A DNA stretch of 32,962 nucleotides, taken from assembly GCA_016931785.1 (NCBI GenBank), contig JAFGED010000228.1, positions 1 to 32,962 of the forward strand. The letters run 5' to 3'. Both the position numbers and the translations under genes were made by a program. Positions 9,652 to 18,335 of the stretch are shown piece by piece. This stretch comes from Anaerolineae bacterium (lineage in GTDB: Bacteria; Chloroflexota; Anaerolineae; B4-G1). Each line of letters begins with the position of its first letter. The stretch's first letter is position 1. The notes under the pieces were generated by a model that saw only the letters and a program-made list of their open reading frames with translations, searched no databases and was not told the DNA's origin.

Positions 9652-9984
9652 GTGTCTAATTTCATGCAGTGGGTGACGCACGGAATCAAGCGCGGGCGGT
9701 TCGAGATGAGCCGGCGCACGCTCGCTTACTTCGTTGTGGCCGTCACTCTTTTGGTGTTGGTGGCTACCCTCTATCTGATGTTGGTCAGCCAGACGGCGGC
9801 GCGGGGCCGTCACATCGAGCAACTGCGGACGGAGTTGGCTTGGCTGAAGAAGGAGAACGAGCAGCTGGAAGTCGAGATCGCCGAGGCAGGCTCGGTATCG
9901 CGCCTCTGGGGCCGGGCAATCGAGCTGGGCTTTGTGCCGGCCGACCAGGTGGAGTTTTTGTCCTTTCCAGTCGAAGGGCCTTAG
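9652..9984 (+). CDS. ftsL: FtsL-like septum-formation protein
   Basis: The product has 110 residues: a basic cytoplasmic N terminus, one membrane helix at about residues 24-45 (LAYFVVAVTLLVLVATLYLML), then a coiled coil (RGRHIEQLRTELAWLKKENEQLEVEIAEA) and a short C-terminal part. This is the FtsL/DivIC plan: a bitopic protein that forms a complex with FtsQ and FtsB and activates septal peptidoglycan synthesis. It begins with GTG, preceded by AGGGGGC with good spacing, 9 bp after rsmH. Position between rsmH and the PBP gene is the canonical ftsL place. Sequence similarity in this family is low, so the call rests on architecture and order. Confidence 0.82.
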   Translation: MSNFMQWVTHGIKRGRFEMSRRTLAYFVVAVTLLVLVATLYLMLVSQTAARGRHIEQLRTELAWLKKENEQLEVEIAEAGSVSRLWGRAIELGFVPADQVEFLSFPVEGP

Positions 9985-10032
9985 GCGCGTGCGCCGAGGG
10001 GTCTGGCAGGATTACTCTGGGAGAGGGTACTG

Positions 10033-11754
10033 ATGGCAGAAGGGCCGCGACGTCGCTTAAGACTGGTGAGCATGTTGTTGATTGGCCTCCTGCTGGTGAT
10101 CGTGGCACAGTTGGTGCAGGTGCAGGTCATCAGCCACGGTTTTTACGCGGATTGGGCCCAGGAGCAATACAAGCAGTCTGTCGTGATCGTCGAGCCGCCG
10201 CGGGGTGTGATCCGCGATCGGAGCGGGCACCTGCTGGCGGGCAACTCGGTGATGTACGCGATCGAGGCCGACCCGCGCTCCGTGGATGATCCCAGGGCGA
10301 CGGCGGCAGAGCTGAGTGTGCTCTTGCACATGCCATCCATGGAGATCGAGCGCCTGCTCTCAAACAAAGAAGCCCTCTGGGCGTCGATCTGCCCCAAAGT
10401 ATCGAAAGAGTTGGGAGAAGAGATCGCGGCCGAGAGGTTGCCGGGAATCACGGTCAGGTCGCTGTGGATAAGGGAGTATCCTGAGGGCCGGTTGGCATCT
10501 CACGCACTGGGCTTTTGTAACGCCGTCGGTGAGTGCTCCTACGGGGTCGAGGGATTCTATGATTCGCTGCTGCGGCCGGAGGATGTCAAAAAGGAGGAAC
10601 AAAACGACCCTCTTGGCGACGGGGTGCTGTGGACCGGCCCGCCGGTTGTGTTTCCTGATCCCGGAATGGAGCTGGTGCTGACGCTCGACCGCACCATACA
10701 GATGCTGGCGGAGGAGGAGCTGGAGCGGTCGGTGAGGGAGTATCAGGCCGAGGGTGGCACGATCATCGTGATGGACCCGCGCACCTTTGAAATCTTGGCG
10801 CTGGTCAGCCTGCCCAATTATGATCCGGGGAGCTTTTTCGAATTTGCGGACCAATCCCCGCTGCCGTTTGAGGATCCGGCTACAAGTCTGCAATACGAGC
10901 CGGGTTCTATTTTCAAGGTCCTGACGGTGGCTGCGGCCCTCGATTCAGGTACGGCGACGCCGGAGACCACGTACTACGACACGGGTGAGATCGAGGTGGG
11001 GGGGCAGGTGATCAAGAATGCCTCCCGCGAGGCGTACGGCGAACAGACGGTATCTGACGCTCTGGTCAAGTCGCTCAATGTGGGAACGGCCTGGTTGAGC
11101 ACGCAGATGGGACCGGATACGTTCTATCACTACTTGCGGGCTTTTGGCATCGGGCAACCCACGGGGGTCGATCTGGCTGGCGAGGTATCGGGGCAGTTGT
11201 GGCTGCCGGGTGATTTTGAGAACTGGCACGATGCCAATCTGGGGACGAACTCTTTTGGGCAGGGGCTGGCCGTGACGCCGATCCAGATGGCCACTGCGGT
11301 GGCGACGGTGGCCAACGATGGGGTGCGGTTGCGGCCTCACATCGTGGGACGACGCATCGCTCCAGACGGGTCGGTCATCGTCTCTCAGCCGGTGGTTGAG
11401 GCGCAGCCGATCTCGCCGAACACCGCACGACAACTGTCGGAGATGATGGTGCGCGTCGTGGAGGAAGGCGCCCCAGGGGCCAAGGTGGAGGGCTACCGCG
11501 TGGCAGGCAAGACGGGCACGGCGCAAATCCCTGTCCCTGGCGGGTACGACAAGCAGAGGACGATTGCTTCCTTCGTCGGGTTTGGACCGGTGCCCAACCC
11601 GCAGTTTGTCATTTTGATCAAGTTGGATCGGCCCAAGACCTCGATCTGGGCTGTCGATACGGCCGCGTCGGCGTTCAGCAGGCTGGCGTCGCGGCTGTTC
11701 GTCGTCCTGGATATTCCTCCTGATGGCGGGTCGGTGGCGGAGGCGGCAAGGTGA
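10033..11754 (+). CDS. ftsI: Septal peptidoglycan transpeptidase (class B PBP, FtsI/PBP2-like)
   Basis: Crosslinks peptidoglycan stem peptides at the septum, partnered with FtsW. The 573-residue protein has an N-terminal membrane anchor (about residues 12-34), a dimerisation or pedestal domain with PPRGVIRDRSGHLLA, and a transpeptidase domain. Catalytic motifs are complete: SIFK with Ser292 and Lys295, SLN from Ser347, and KTGT from Lys493. No PASTA domains follow, unlike Gram-positive spore or PBP2x enzymes. The start ATG follows GAGAGGG. The gene's TGA overlaps the GTG of murF. Class B PBPs can act in elongation or division, and the place after ftsL argues for the division enzyme. Confidence 0.93.
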   Translation: MAEGPRRRLRLVSMLLIGLLLVIVAQLVQVQVISHGFYADWAQEQYKQSVVIVEPPRGVIRDRSGHLLAGNSVMYAIEADPRSVDDPRATAAELSVLLHMPSMEIERLLSNKEALWASICPKVSKELGEEIAAERLPGITVRSLWIREYPEGRLASHALGFCNAVGECSYGVEGFYDSLLRPEDVKKEEQNDPLGDGVLWTGPPVVFPDPGMELVLTLDRTIQMLAEEELERSVREYQAEGGTIIVMDPRTFEILALVSLPNYDPGSFFEFADQSPLPFEDPATSLQYEPGSIFKVLTVAAALDSGTATPETTYYDTGEIEVGGQVIKNASREAYGEQTVSDALVKSLNVGTAWLSTQMGPDTFYHYLRAFGIGQPTGVDLAGEVSGQLWLPGDFENWHDANLGTNSFGQGLAVTPIQMATAVATVANDGVRLRPHIVGRRIAPDGSVIVSQPVVEAQPISPNTARQLSEMMVRVVEEGAPGAKVEGYRVAGKTGTAQIPVPGGYDKQRTIASFVGFGPVPNPQFVILIKLDRPKTSIWAVDTAASAFSRLASRLFVVLDIPPDGGSVAEAAR

Positions 11755-13178
11755 GTGCGAAGAGGTTAACACTAGCGGATGTGGTCGACGGGTTGGCCGG
11801 TGTGCGCCCGGAGGGGCTGGACCAGCCGATTTCCAAGACGGTGATAGACTCGCGGCAGGCCGAGCCGGGCGCTCTGTTCGTCGCGCTCGCGGGTGAACAC
11901 AAGGATGGCCACGATTACGTCGCGGACGCTTTTTCTCGTGGCGCGGTCGCGGCGATCGTCGAGCGGCCTGTCAAAACCGGCGGATTGGTAATGGACTTGG
12001 CCGACCCCAGCCGGACGCTGCCCAGTGCCTGGTCGCTGCCTTTGGTGATCAAGGCTCCCGATAGCTTGATGGCGCTACAGCAAGTAGCGGCGTTCTGGCG
12101 GCGGCAGCACGACGTGCGCGTGATCGGTATCACCGGGAGCGTGGGAAAGACGACGACGAAGGAACTCGCCGCGGCGGTGCTGGCTCGCCGTTACGAGACG
12201 CTCAAGAGCGAGGCCAGTTACAACAACGAGATCGGCTTGCCACTCACGCTGATGCAACTGACTGACGAGCACGAACGGGTGGTGTTGGAGATGGGGATGT
12301 ATGACGTGGGTGAGATCTCCGACCTGGCCCGTATCGCTCAGCCCCAGGTCGGCGTCGTGACGATCATCGGGCCGGTGCATCTGGAGCGGGCCGGGACGAT
12401 CGAGCGCATCGTGCAGGCCAAGACGGAGCTGGTCAAGGCGTTGCCGCCGGCTCCCGATGGCGTGGCGATACTGAATTACGATGACGAGCGCGTGCGCGGC
12501 ATGGCGGGGGCGACCCAGGCGCGTGTCTTTTACTACGGTCTCTCTCCCGAGGCCGACCTGTGGGCCGACGACATCGAGGGATTGGGCCTGGATGGCATTC
12601 GCTTCCGGCTCCACTGTGGCGACGAGGAGATGTTTGTGAGAATCCCGCTGCTGGGACGGCATTCGGCCCACACGGCGCTGAGGGCGGCGGCAGTGGGGTT
12701 GGTGGAGGGGCTGAACTGGCAAGAGATTATCGAAGGGCTGCGCGGGCCGTCGGCGCAGTTGCGGCTGGTCGCGGTGCCCGGGCCGAGAGGGTCCACCATC
12801 CTCGACGATACCTACAACGCCAGCCCGGCTTCGACCATCGCGGCACTGAACTTGCTCGGGGAGCTGGAGGGACGCAAAATCGCCGTCTTGGGCGATATGC
12901 TGGAGCTGGGCGACTATGAGGAGGAGGGGCATCAGAAGGTGGGCATGCGAGTGCTGGAGGTGACCGACGTGCTCATCGTCCTTGGCTCGCGCGGGCGCAT
13001 CATCGGCGAAGCAGCGCTGCGCTGGGGCATGTCCCCTGACCAGGTACACATCTTCGCGGAGAACGCCGAGGCGATTGCCCTGTTGGAAAAGATCGTGACG
13101 CACGACGACGTCATCCTGGTCAAGGGCTCTCGGGCGTTGAAGATGGAGGAGATCGTCAGCGCGCTGGCAAGGCCGTAG
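11751..13178 (+). CDS. murF: UDP-MurNAc-tripeptide--D-Ala-D-Ala ligase MurF
   Basis: Adds D-Ala-D-Ala to the UDP-MurNAc tripeptide, the last cytoplasmic step of the stem peptide. The 475-residue protein shows the Mur-ligase P-loop GITGSVGKTTTKE (from residue 126), the SYNNEIGLPLTLM substrate region, EMGMYDVGEISDLA, the DDTYNASPAST motif typical of MurF (about residues 351-361) and GDMLELGDYEEEGH. It starts with GTG overlapping the PBP stop (GTGA), with GGAGGCGG in front, so translation is coupled. There is no MurE gene next to it in this cluster. An 89-bp gap follows before mraY. Confidence 0.96.
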   Translation: MSAKRLTLADVVDGLAGVRPEGLDQPISKTVIDSRQAEPGALFVALAGEHKDGHDYVADAFSRGAVAAIVERPVKTGGLVMDLADPSRTLPSAWSLPLVIKAPDSLMALQQVAAFWRRQHDVRVIGITGSVGKTTTKELAAAVLARRYETLKSEASYNNEIGLPLTLMQLTDEHERVVLEMGMYDVGEISDLARIAQPQVGVVTIIGPVHLERAGTIERIVQAKTELVKALPPAPDGVAILNYDDERVRGMAGATQARVFYYGLSPEADLWADDIEGLGLDGIRFRLHCGDEEMFVRIPLLGRHSAHTALRAAAVGLVEGLNWQEIIEGLRGPSAQLRLVAVPGPRGSTILDDTYNASPASTIAALNLLGELEGRKIAVLGDMLELGDYEEEGHQKVGMRVLEVTDVLIVLGSRGRIIGEAALRWGMSPDQVHIFAENAEAIALLEKIVTHDDVILVKGSRALKMEEIVSALARP

Positions 13179-13267
13179 CATATTCGTTGTTAAGGTTCGA
13201 GACGGATTGTAGCACAGATGTTCTATTTTGTCAAGTCGATTGGGTAGAGTTTTCGAGCACATTTATT

Positions 13268-14302
13268 ATGGATTTTGCACTGATCCTGGCGAGCATTTCA
13301 TTTCTCCTGGCGGTGGTGTGGGGCCCGCTGCTCATTCGCATCTTGCGCCATTACGGCATCGGCAAGCGCATCCGCATTGACGGCCCGCGCAGCCATCAGA
13401 CCAAGTTGGGGACGCCGACGATGGGCGGGCTGATGATCGTCGTGCCGGTGGTGGTGATCACACTGGTGTTGAACGTGCTCTATTTGCTGACCGGCACCAC
13501 GTTGAAGGGGCGAGAGGGGAATACAGGGTTGTCCATTCTGGTGCCTCTGGGCGTGATGCTGGCCTACGGCTTTGTCGGCGCGGTGGACGACATCGCCGGG
13601 GTGCGCGGGATGCGTCGCGGCGAAGGGCTTACAGCGCGGCGCAAGACCCTGTTGGAGGTGCCTTTATCGTTGGCGATTGCCGTGGTCATGCTGCTGATGG
13701 ACCTCCAGTTCGCCGGGCAGGTGCGCGTGCCGGTGCTGCAGAATCCGGTGGACCTCGGGTGGGCGTGGGTGCCGATTGCGGCGTTTGTGATTTATGCCTC
13801 TGCCAACGCGGTCAACCTGACCGATGGGCTGGATGGGCTGGCGGGCATCATCGTCGCCAGCGCCTTCGCTGCCTATGGTGTGATCGCCCTGCTGCACCTG
13901 CGGCAGGAGCAGACCTTTGTGGTGCAGTTTTGCTTCATCGTGGTGGGGGCCTGTTTTGCTTTCCTGTGGTACAATGCGCACCCTGCGCAGATGATCATGG
14001 GCGACACGGGCGCCCTGGCGTTGGGAGCGACGCTGGGCACGGTGGCGCTGATGACGGGGCAGTGGCTGCTGCTGCCGGTGGTCGCGCTGATCCCGGTGGC
14101 GGAGGCGGTCTCGGTGAGCTTGCAGGTGGCCTATTTCAAGTACACCAAGCGCCGATTCGGCCAGGGACGGAGGCTGTTCAAGATGGCCCCGTTGCACCAT
14201 CACTTTGAGCTTCTGGGGTGGTCGGAGACGCAGGTGGTGCAGCGATTTTGGCTGGTTGGGCTGCTGGCGGCGATGGCCGGAGTGGCGTTGGCATTGGTAT
14301 AG
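13268..14302 (+). CDS. mraY: Phospho-MurNAc-pentapeptide transferase MraY
   Basis: An integral membrane enzyme that transfers phospho-MurNAc-pentapeptide to undecaprenyl phosphate, making lipid I. It has about ten hydrophobic segments. Key residues are visible: the Asp107-Asp108 pair (GAVDDIAG), the NLTDGLDGLAG loop with Asp186 and Asp189, MGDTGALALG, and the PLHHHFELLGW histidine cluster near residue 310. The TKLGTPTMGG substrate loop is present. The frame is open 81 bp upstream, but that part looks non-coding, so the ATG at 13268 (344 aa) is preferred. Its Shine-Dalgarno sequence is weak (GAG), unusual among its neighbours. The AT-richer gap of 89 bp from murF may hold a minor promoter, but I see no good -10/-35 pair. 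Confidence 0.95.
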   Translation: MDFALILASISFLLAVVWGPLLIRILRHYGIGKRIRIDGPRSHQTKLGTPTMGGLMIVVPVVVITLVLNVLYLLTGTTLKGREGNTGLSILVPLGVMLAYGFVGAVDDIAGVRGMRRGEGLTARRKTLLEVPLSLAIAVVMLLMDLQFAGQVRVPVLQNPVDLGWAWVPIAAFVIYASANAVNLTDGLDGLAGIIVASAFAAYGVIALLHLRQEQTFVVQFCFIVVGACFAFLWYNAHPAQMIMGDTGALALGATLGTVALMTGQWLLLPVVALIPVAEAVSVSLQVAYFKYTKRRFGQGRRLFKMAPLHHHFELLGWSETQVVQRFWLVGLLAAMAGVALALV

Positions 14303-14318
14303 ATATTGGAGGTGGACG

Positions 14319-14606
14319 ATGAAGACGGGTTTGTTGTGGTTTGATGACGATCCGCGCAAGGAATTGGAGGAGAAGGTGCTGCGCGCAGCGGCGCATTACG
14401 AGCGCAAGTACGGCCGCTTGCCCGAGCTGTGCTACGTCCATCCCGGCGCTTTCAACGGGAACGGCAATGGCAATCACGGCAAGAAGGGCGACGTCGTCAA
14501 GGCCGGGGAGGTCGAGGTGCGCGCCGGGCGTTCGGTTCTGTTGCACCATTTTTGGTTGGGTATGGCGGAGGAGAAATCCCAGGTCGCGAGTCGCAAGTCT
14601 CGGTAA
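14319..14606 (+). CDS. Small conserved-type protein inside the dcw cluster, unknown function
   Basis: The product has 95 residues and no membrane segment. The N-terminal half (TGLLWFDDDP, then a helix KELEEKVLRAAAHYERKYG) is followed by LPELCYVHPGAF, a low-complexity NGNGNGN linker, and VVKAGEVEVRAGRSVLLHHFWLGM. A strong Shine-Dalgarno sequence (TTGGAGGTGG) precedes the ATG, and the gene fits neatly between mraY and murD, so it is translated. I recall similar short proteins in Chloroflexota but cannot name a function. The last ten residues come from a GTCGCGAGTCGCAAGTCTCG stretch that looks like an intergenic repeat, so the tail may be a late addition. A regulatory or adaptor role in wall synthesis is only a guess. 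Confidence 0.75.
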   Translation: MKTGLLWFDDDPRKELEEKVLRAAAHYERKYGRLPELCYVHPGAFNGNGNGNHGKKGDVVKAGEVEVRAGRSVLLHHFWLGMAEEKSQVASRKSR

Positions 14607-14622
14607 AGGTAGTGATAGCGGG

Positions 14623-16005
14623 ATGCAGGATTTTGGTGGTAAGCGGGTCGTCATACTGGGTCTGGCGCGGCAGGGTGTGGCGCTGGCGCGTTTCCTGGCG
14701 CAGAGTGGGGCCAAGGTGACGGTCTCCGATCTGAGCGATAAGGCGGCATTGGCCGACGAGATATCGGATTTGCAGGGCCTGTCCATTCGCTACGTGCTTG
14801 GCGAGCACCCGCTCGACTTGCTGGATAGGGCCGACCTGCTGTGCCTCAGTGGCGGCGTGCCGATCGACGCGCCCATCGTCTTGGAGGCGCGGCAGAGAGG
14901 AATGCCGCTCAGTAACGACGCCCAGATTTTTCTGGAGCGTTGTCCGGCGCCCGTCATCGGCATCACCGGCTCGGCGGGCAAGACGACGACGACGGCGCTG
15001 GTTGGGGAGATGTGCCGCGCGGCGGGATTCCGGACCTGGGTGGGCGGCAACATCGGCAACCCGCTTATCACCGATTTGGGCGAGATAAAGCCTGATGATC
15101 GGGTGGTGATGGAGCTTTCCAGCTTCCAGTTGGAACTGATGACGGTCAGTCCGCACGTCGCGGCGGTGCTCAACATCACGCCCAATCACCTTGACCGGCA
15201 CGAGACGATGAAGGCCTACATCGCCGCCAAGCGCAACATCGTGGCTCATCAGGGAAAGGATGATTTCGCGCTCCTGGGCTACGACGACGCCAACGCCCGG
15301 GCGCTGGCGCTGGATACGGCGGCGCGCCTCCTCTGGTTCAGCGGTGGCGCTGAAGTGGAGCAGGGGGCGTTTAGGACGAACGGCGAGCTGACGTTGCGGA
15401 TGGGAGGTACGGATCGCACAATCTGCTACGCCTCGGATGTGCGGCTGCTGGGACGGCACAACTTGCTGAACGTGCTGGCGGCCAGCACGCTGGCTGGCGT
15501 GGCCGGCGTCCCGCTGGAGGCGATGCGCGAGGTGGCGACGACGTTCACGGGCGTCGAGCATCGCCTGGAGCTGGTGCGGGAGTCGGGTGGGGTGCGCTGG
15601 TACAATGACTCGATGGCCACGGCTCCCGAGCGCTCCCTGGCGGCGCTGCGCGCGTTCGAGGAGCCCATCGTGTTGCTGGCTGGGGGGCGTGACAAGAATT
15701 TGCCCTGGGACGAGTTCGCCGGTGAAGCGACGCGGCGGGCGCGCCAACTTGTGACGTTTGGCGAGGCCGGGCCGATGATCGCGCGGGTGGTGAAAAAGAG
15801 TCTGAACGGGGGTGCAGGCGAGCCTGGGGCGATGCTGGAGGGGATCACGCGGGTGGAAACGCTGGAGGAGGCGGTGTCGGCGGCGGCCCGCCTGGCTCGG
15901 AGCGGGGATGTGGTGCTGCTCTCACCCGGCGGCACCAGCTTTGACGCTTTCCGTGATTTTGCCGAGCGCGGCGAGAGGTTCAAGACCCTGGTCAAAGCAT
16001 TATAG
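14623..16005 (+). CDS. murD: UDP-MurNAc-L-alanine--D-glutamate ligase MurD
   Basis: Adds D-glutamate to UDP-MurNAc-L-Ala using ATP. The 460-residue length is standard. The N-terminal Rossmann-like domain has VVILGLARQGVALARFL, the central domain has the P-loop GITGSAGKTTT (residues 113-123), GGNIGNPL, MELSSFQLE and NITPNHLDRHETM, and the C-terminal domain has the substrate-binding NDSMATAPERSLAAL and LLAGGRDKNLPWDE. The frame is open to 14341 in the shadow of the upstream small gene, but ATG 14623 gives the family start MQDFGGKRVVILG. It begins 16 bp after the 95-aa gene. Confidence 0.96.
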   Translation: MQDFGGKRVVILGLARQGVALARFLAQSGAKVTVSDLSDKAALADEISDLQGLSIRYVLGEHPLDLLDRADLLCLSGGVPIDAPIVLEARQRGMPLSNDAQIFLERCPAPVIGITGSAGKTTTTALVGEMCRAAGFRTWVGGNIGNPLITDLGEIKPDDRVVMELSSFQLELMTVSPHVAAVLNITPNHLDRHETMKAYIAAKRNIVAHQGKDDFALLGYDDANARALALDTAARLLWFSGGAEVEQGAFRTNGELTLRMGGTDRTICYASDVRLLGRHNLLNVLAASTLAGVAGVPLEAMREVATTFTGVEHRLELVRESGGVRWYNDSMATAPERSLAALRAFEEPIVLLAGGRDKNLPWDEFAGEATRRARQLVTFGEAGPMIARVVKKSLNGGAGEPGAMLEGITRVETLEEAVSAAARLARSGDVVLLSPGGTSFDAFRDFAERGERFKTLVKAL

Positions 16006-16027
16006 CACCTAGCTTGGGGAGAGAAAG

Positions 16028-17305
16028 ATGGCAGCAGAGGCAGGGGCACGGCAAGAGGTAGGGCCGGCAAAGCGGGCCAGGAAGGCGCGTGCTCGCTTTG
16101 ATTACGCGCTGGTGCTGGCGGTGGCTGCGCTGCTCGTCATTGGATTGATGATGGTTTACAGCGCGACCTTCGATTGGTCGTATCAAGTGCACGGCAACTC
16201 TTTCCTGATCGCGTCCCGGCAGTTTATGTGGGTCGGCCTGGGCGTGGTCGCGCTGATCGCTGTTGCCCTTACACCCTACGATTGGTGGCAGCAGGCGGCG
16301 GTGCCGGTTATGGGCGTGACGCTGGTGCTGTTGATTTCGGTGCTCTTTGTCGGCGAAGAGATCTTTGGCGCAAAGCGCTCGTTTCTCGGCGGCTCGATCC
16401 AGCCGGGCGAGTTGGCCAAGCTGACGATGGTCATCTACGTCGCCGCGTGGCTGACCTCCAAGGGCGACCAGATCCGCGATGTGACCTACGGCTTGGTTCC
16501 ATTCGCCGTGTTGATCGGCGTCGTGGCCGGCCTGATCGTAGCGCAGCCGGACGTGAGTACGTCGGTGATGATCGTGCTGACCGCACTGGTGATGTTTTTC
16601 TTTGCCGGCGCCGACATCGTGCAGCTGGCCGTGAGCGGCGTCGTCAGTGTCATCACCTTTCTCGTGCTGATCAACCAGTTCCCTCACGCCAAAAGGCGGC
16701 TGACGGAGTGGATGGAAGTGTGGGGTGACCCGACGCGCGTCAGCTATCACATCCGCCAGGCACTGATCGCCATGGGCAGCGGCGGCCCCGTGGGCGTGGG
16801 ATTGGGTGAGGGCAAGCAAAAGCTGGGCTTCCTGCCGACGCCGCACACCGATTCCATTTTCGCGGTGCTGGGCGAGGAGATGGGCCTTTTTGGCTGCCTG
16901 ATCGTGATCGGTCTGTTCGTGCTGTTGGCCTATCGCGGCTTCAGGATCGCCCGCGAGTCGCCGGACGCTTTCGCGGCGCTCTTGGCGTGTGGGGTGACAT
17001 GCTGGCTGGTGTTCCAGGCGTTGGTCAACGTTGCCGTGGTGACTGGCCTTCTTCCCTTCACCGGGGTGGCGCTGCCGTTCATCAGTAGCGGCGGCTCCTC
17101 GATGGTGGTTTCGTTGGCCGGGGTAGGACTTTTATTGAGTATTTCACGGGGCAAGCGAATTGGAAAAAGAACTCAGGGGCGAATCGGCAAGGCCCTCCAA
17201 CCTGCGACTTTGGATCGCAGGTGGGGGGACGGGGGGCCACGTCTATCCCGGCCTGGCCGTGGTACAGGCACTCGCCACACGCGCCACACCAGCCGCCGAA
17301 GGTAA
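16028..17305 (+). CDS. ftsW: Septal lipid II polymerase FtsW (SEDS family) with an arginine-rich tail that overlaps murG
   Basis: A multi-pass membrane glycosyltransferase that polymerises lipid II together with the class B PBP. The 425-residue product has a basic cytoplasmic N terminus (KRARKARARFDYAL), about ten membrane segments, the SEDS signature RQALIAMGSGGPVGVGLGEG followed by LPTPHTDSIFAVLGEE (about residues 243-285), and PFISSGGSS (about 350-358). After the last membrane helix (LLLSISRGKR) the frame continues for about 48 residues, of which roughly a quarter are arginine. This tail is encoded in 146 bases that also encode the first 48 residues of MurG in another frame. It could be genuine or a drift of the stop codon. 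Confidence 0.94.
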   Translation: MAAEAGARQEVGPAKRARKARARFDYALVLAVAALLVIGLMMVYSATFDWSYQVHGNSFLIASRQFMWVGLGVVALIAVALTPYDWWQQAAVPVMGVTLVLLISVLFVGEEIFGAKRSFLGGSIQPGELAKLTMVIYVAAWLTSKGDQIRDVTYGLVPFAVLIGVVAGLIVAQPDVSTSVMIVLTALVMFFFAGADIVQLAVSGVVSVITFLVLINQFPHAKRRLTEWMEVWGDPTRVSYHIRQALIAMGSGGPVGVGLGEGKQKLGFLPTPHTDSIFAVLGEEMGLFGCLIVIGLFVLLAYRGFRIARESPDAFAALLACGVTCWLVFQALVNVAVVTGLLPFTGVALPFISSGGSSMVVSLAGVGLLLSISRGKRIGKRTQGRIGKALQPATLDRRWGDGGPRLSRPGRGTGTRHTRHTSRRR

Positions 17306-18335
17306 CGTCGCCCCGGAGATCCTCTACGTCGGTGGGAAGGGTAAGGTAGAGGAACAGCTCGCTGCGCGGGCAGGGTTGCGTTTCGTGGGAGTGCCCGTAG
17401 GCGGCATTCATGGATTGCCACCCTGGCAGGTGGCGTGGAACCTGACCAAGTTAGCGTGGGGATGGCTGGCGGTGCTGCTGATGGGACTGAGGCAGCGCCC
17501 CGCGGCGCTGTTCGCAACCGGGGGATACGCCAGCGTGCCGGTGGCGCTGGCGGCCTGGATGTTGCGGGTGCCGATCCTGGTCTACCTGCCCGACATGGAG
17601 CCGGGGTGGGCGGTGCGCTTCGTCGCCCGCCTGGCGGCGCGGGTGGGAGTGACGGTGGAAGAGGCGGCAGCACACTTTCCGGCGCACAAGGCCGTGGTGA
17701 CCGGCTACCCGGTGAGGGCCGAGTTTCACTCGGTTGACCGCGCGGAGGCACGATCGGCGTTCGGCCTGACGCTAGACGAAGCTCCGGTGCTCTTGGTGAT
17801 GGGGGGAAGCACCGGGGCGCAGGGGATCAACCGACCGTTTTGTGAGATGCTGGAGCAGGGATTGGAGCTGGCGCAGGTGATACACGTGACCGGAAAGATC
17901 GATTGGCCGTGGATTCAGGAGCGGCGCGAGGCGCTGCCCGCAGCGCTGCATGCGCGCTATCAGATTCACGATTACGTACACGATATGGGAAAAGCATTTG
18001 CAGCCGCGGACCTGGTCGTTTGCCGGGCGGGCGCGTCGATATTGGGGGAGCTGCCCTTCTTTGGGCTGCCAGCGGTGTTGGTGCCGTATCCGCACGCCTG
18101 GGAGTACCAGCGGGTCAACGCCGATTGGCTGGCCGAGCGAGGCGCTGCGGTAAGGCTCCAGGAGGAGCGGTTGGGCGAGGAGCTGTTGCCCACGCTGCGG
18201 CGCCTGCTTGGCGAGCGAGAGGCACGCGCGGCGATGGCGGAGCACATGCAGGCGCTGGCCCGCCCCGATGCGGCCGCGCGGCTGGCGGGCGAGTTATTGG
18301 CCCTGGCGCAGGCTGGCGGCGGGAGGGGGGTGTAG
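17160..18335 (+). CDS. murG: UDP-GlcNAc:lipid I GlcNAc transferase MurG
   Basis: Peripheral membrane GT-B glycosyltransferase that adds GlcNAc to lipid I, making lipid II. The 391-residue protein has the donor/acceptor loop GGGTGGHVYPG (residues 21-31), FATGGYASVPVALAA, GGSTGAQGIN and the C-terminal CRAGASILGELPFFGLPAVLVPYP with EYQRVNADWL. Where most MurGs have HEQNAVPG there is YLPDMEPGWAVR, which I associate with Chloroflexota-type MurG. The start is a TTG at 17160 with only a modest GGGGC in front. No ATG or GTG exists before the glycine loop, so initiation lies within ftsW. The next gene follows with no gap. Confidence 0.94.
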   Translation: MEKELRGESARPSNLRLWIAGGGTGGHVYPGLAVVQALATRATPAAEGNVAPEILYVGGKGKVEEQLAARAGLRFVGVPVGGIHGLPPWQVAWNLTKLAWGWLAVLLMGLRQRPAALFATGGYASVPVALAAWMLRVPILVYLPDMEPGWAVRFVARLAARVGVTVEEAAAHFPAHKAVVTGYPVRAEFHSVDRAEARSAFGLTLDEAPVLLVMGGSTGAQGINRPFCEMLEQGLELAQVIHVTGKIDWPWIQERREALPAALHARYQIHDYVHDMGKAFAAADLVVCRAGASILGELPFFGLPAVLVPYPHAWEYQRVNADWLAERGAAVRLQEERLGEELLPTLRRLLGEREARAAMAEHMQALARPDAAARLAGELLALAQAGGGRGV

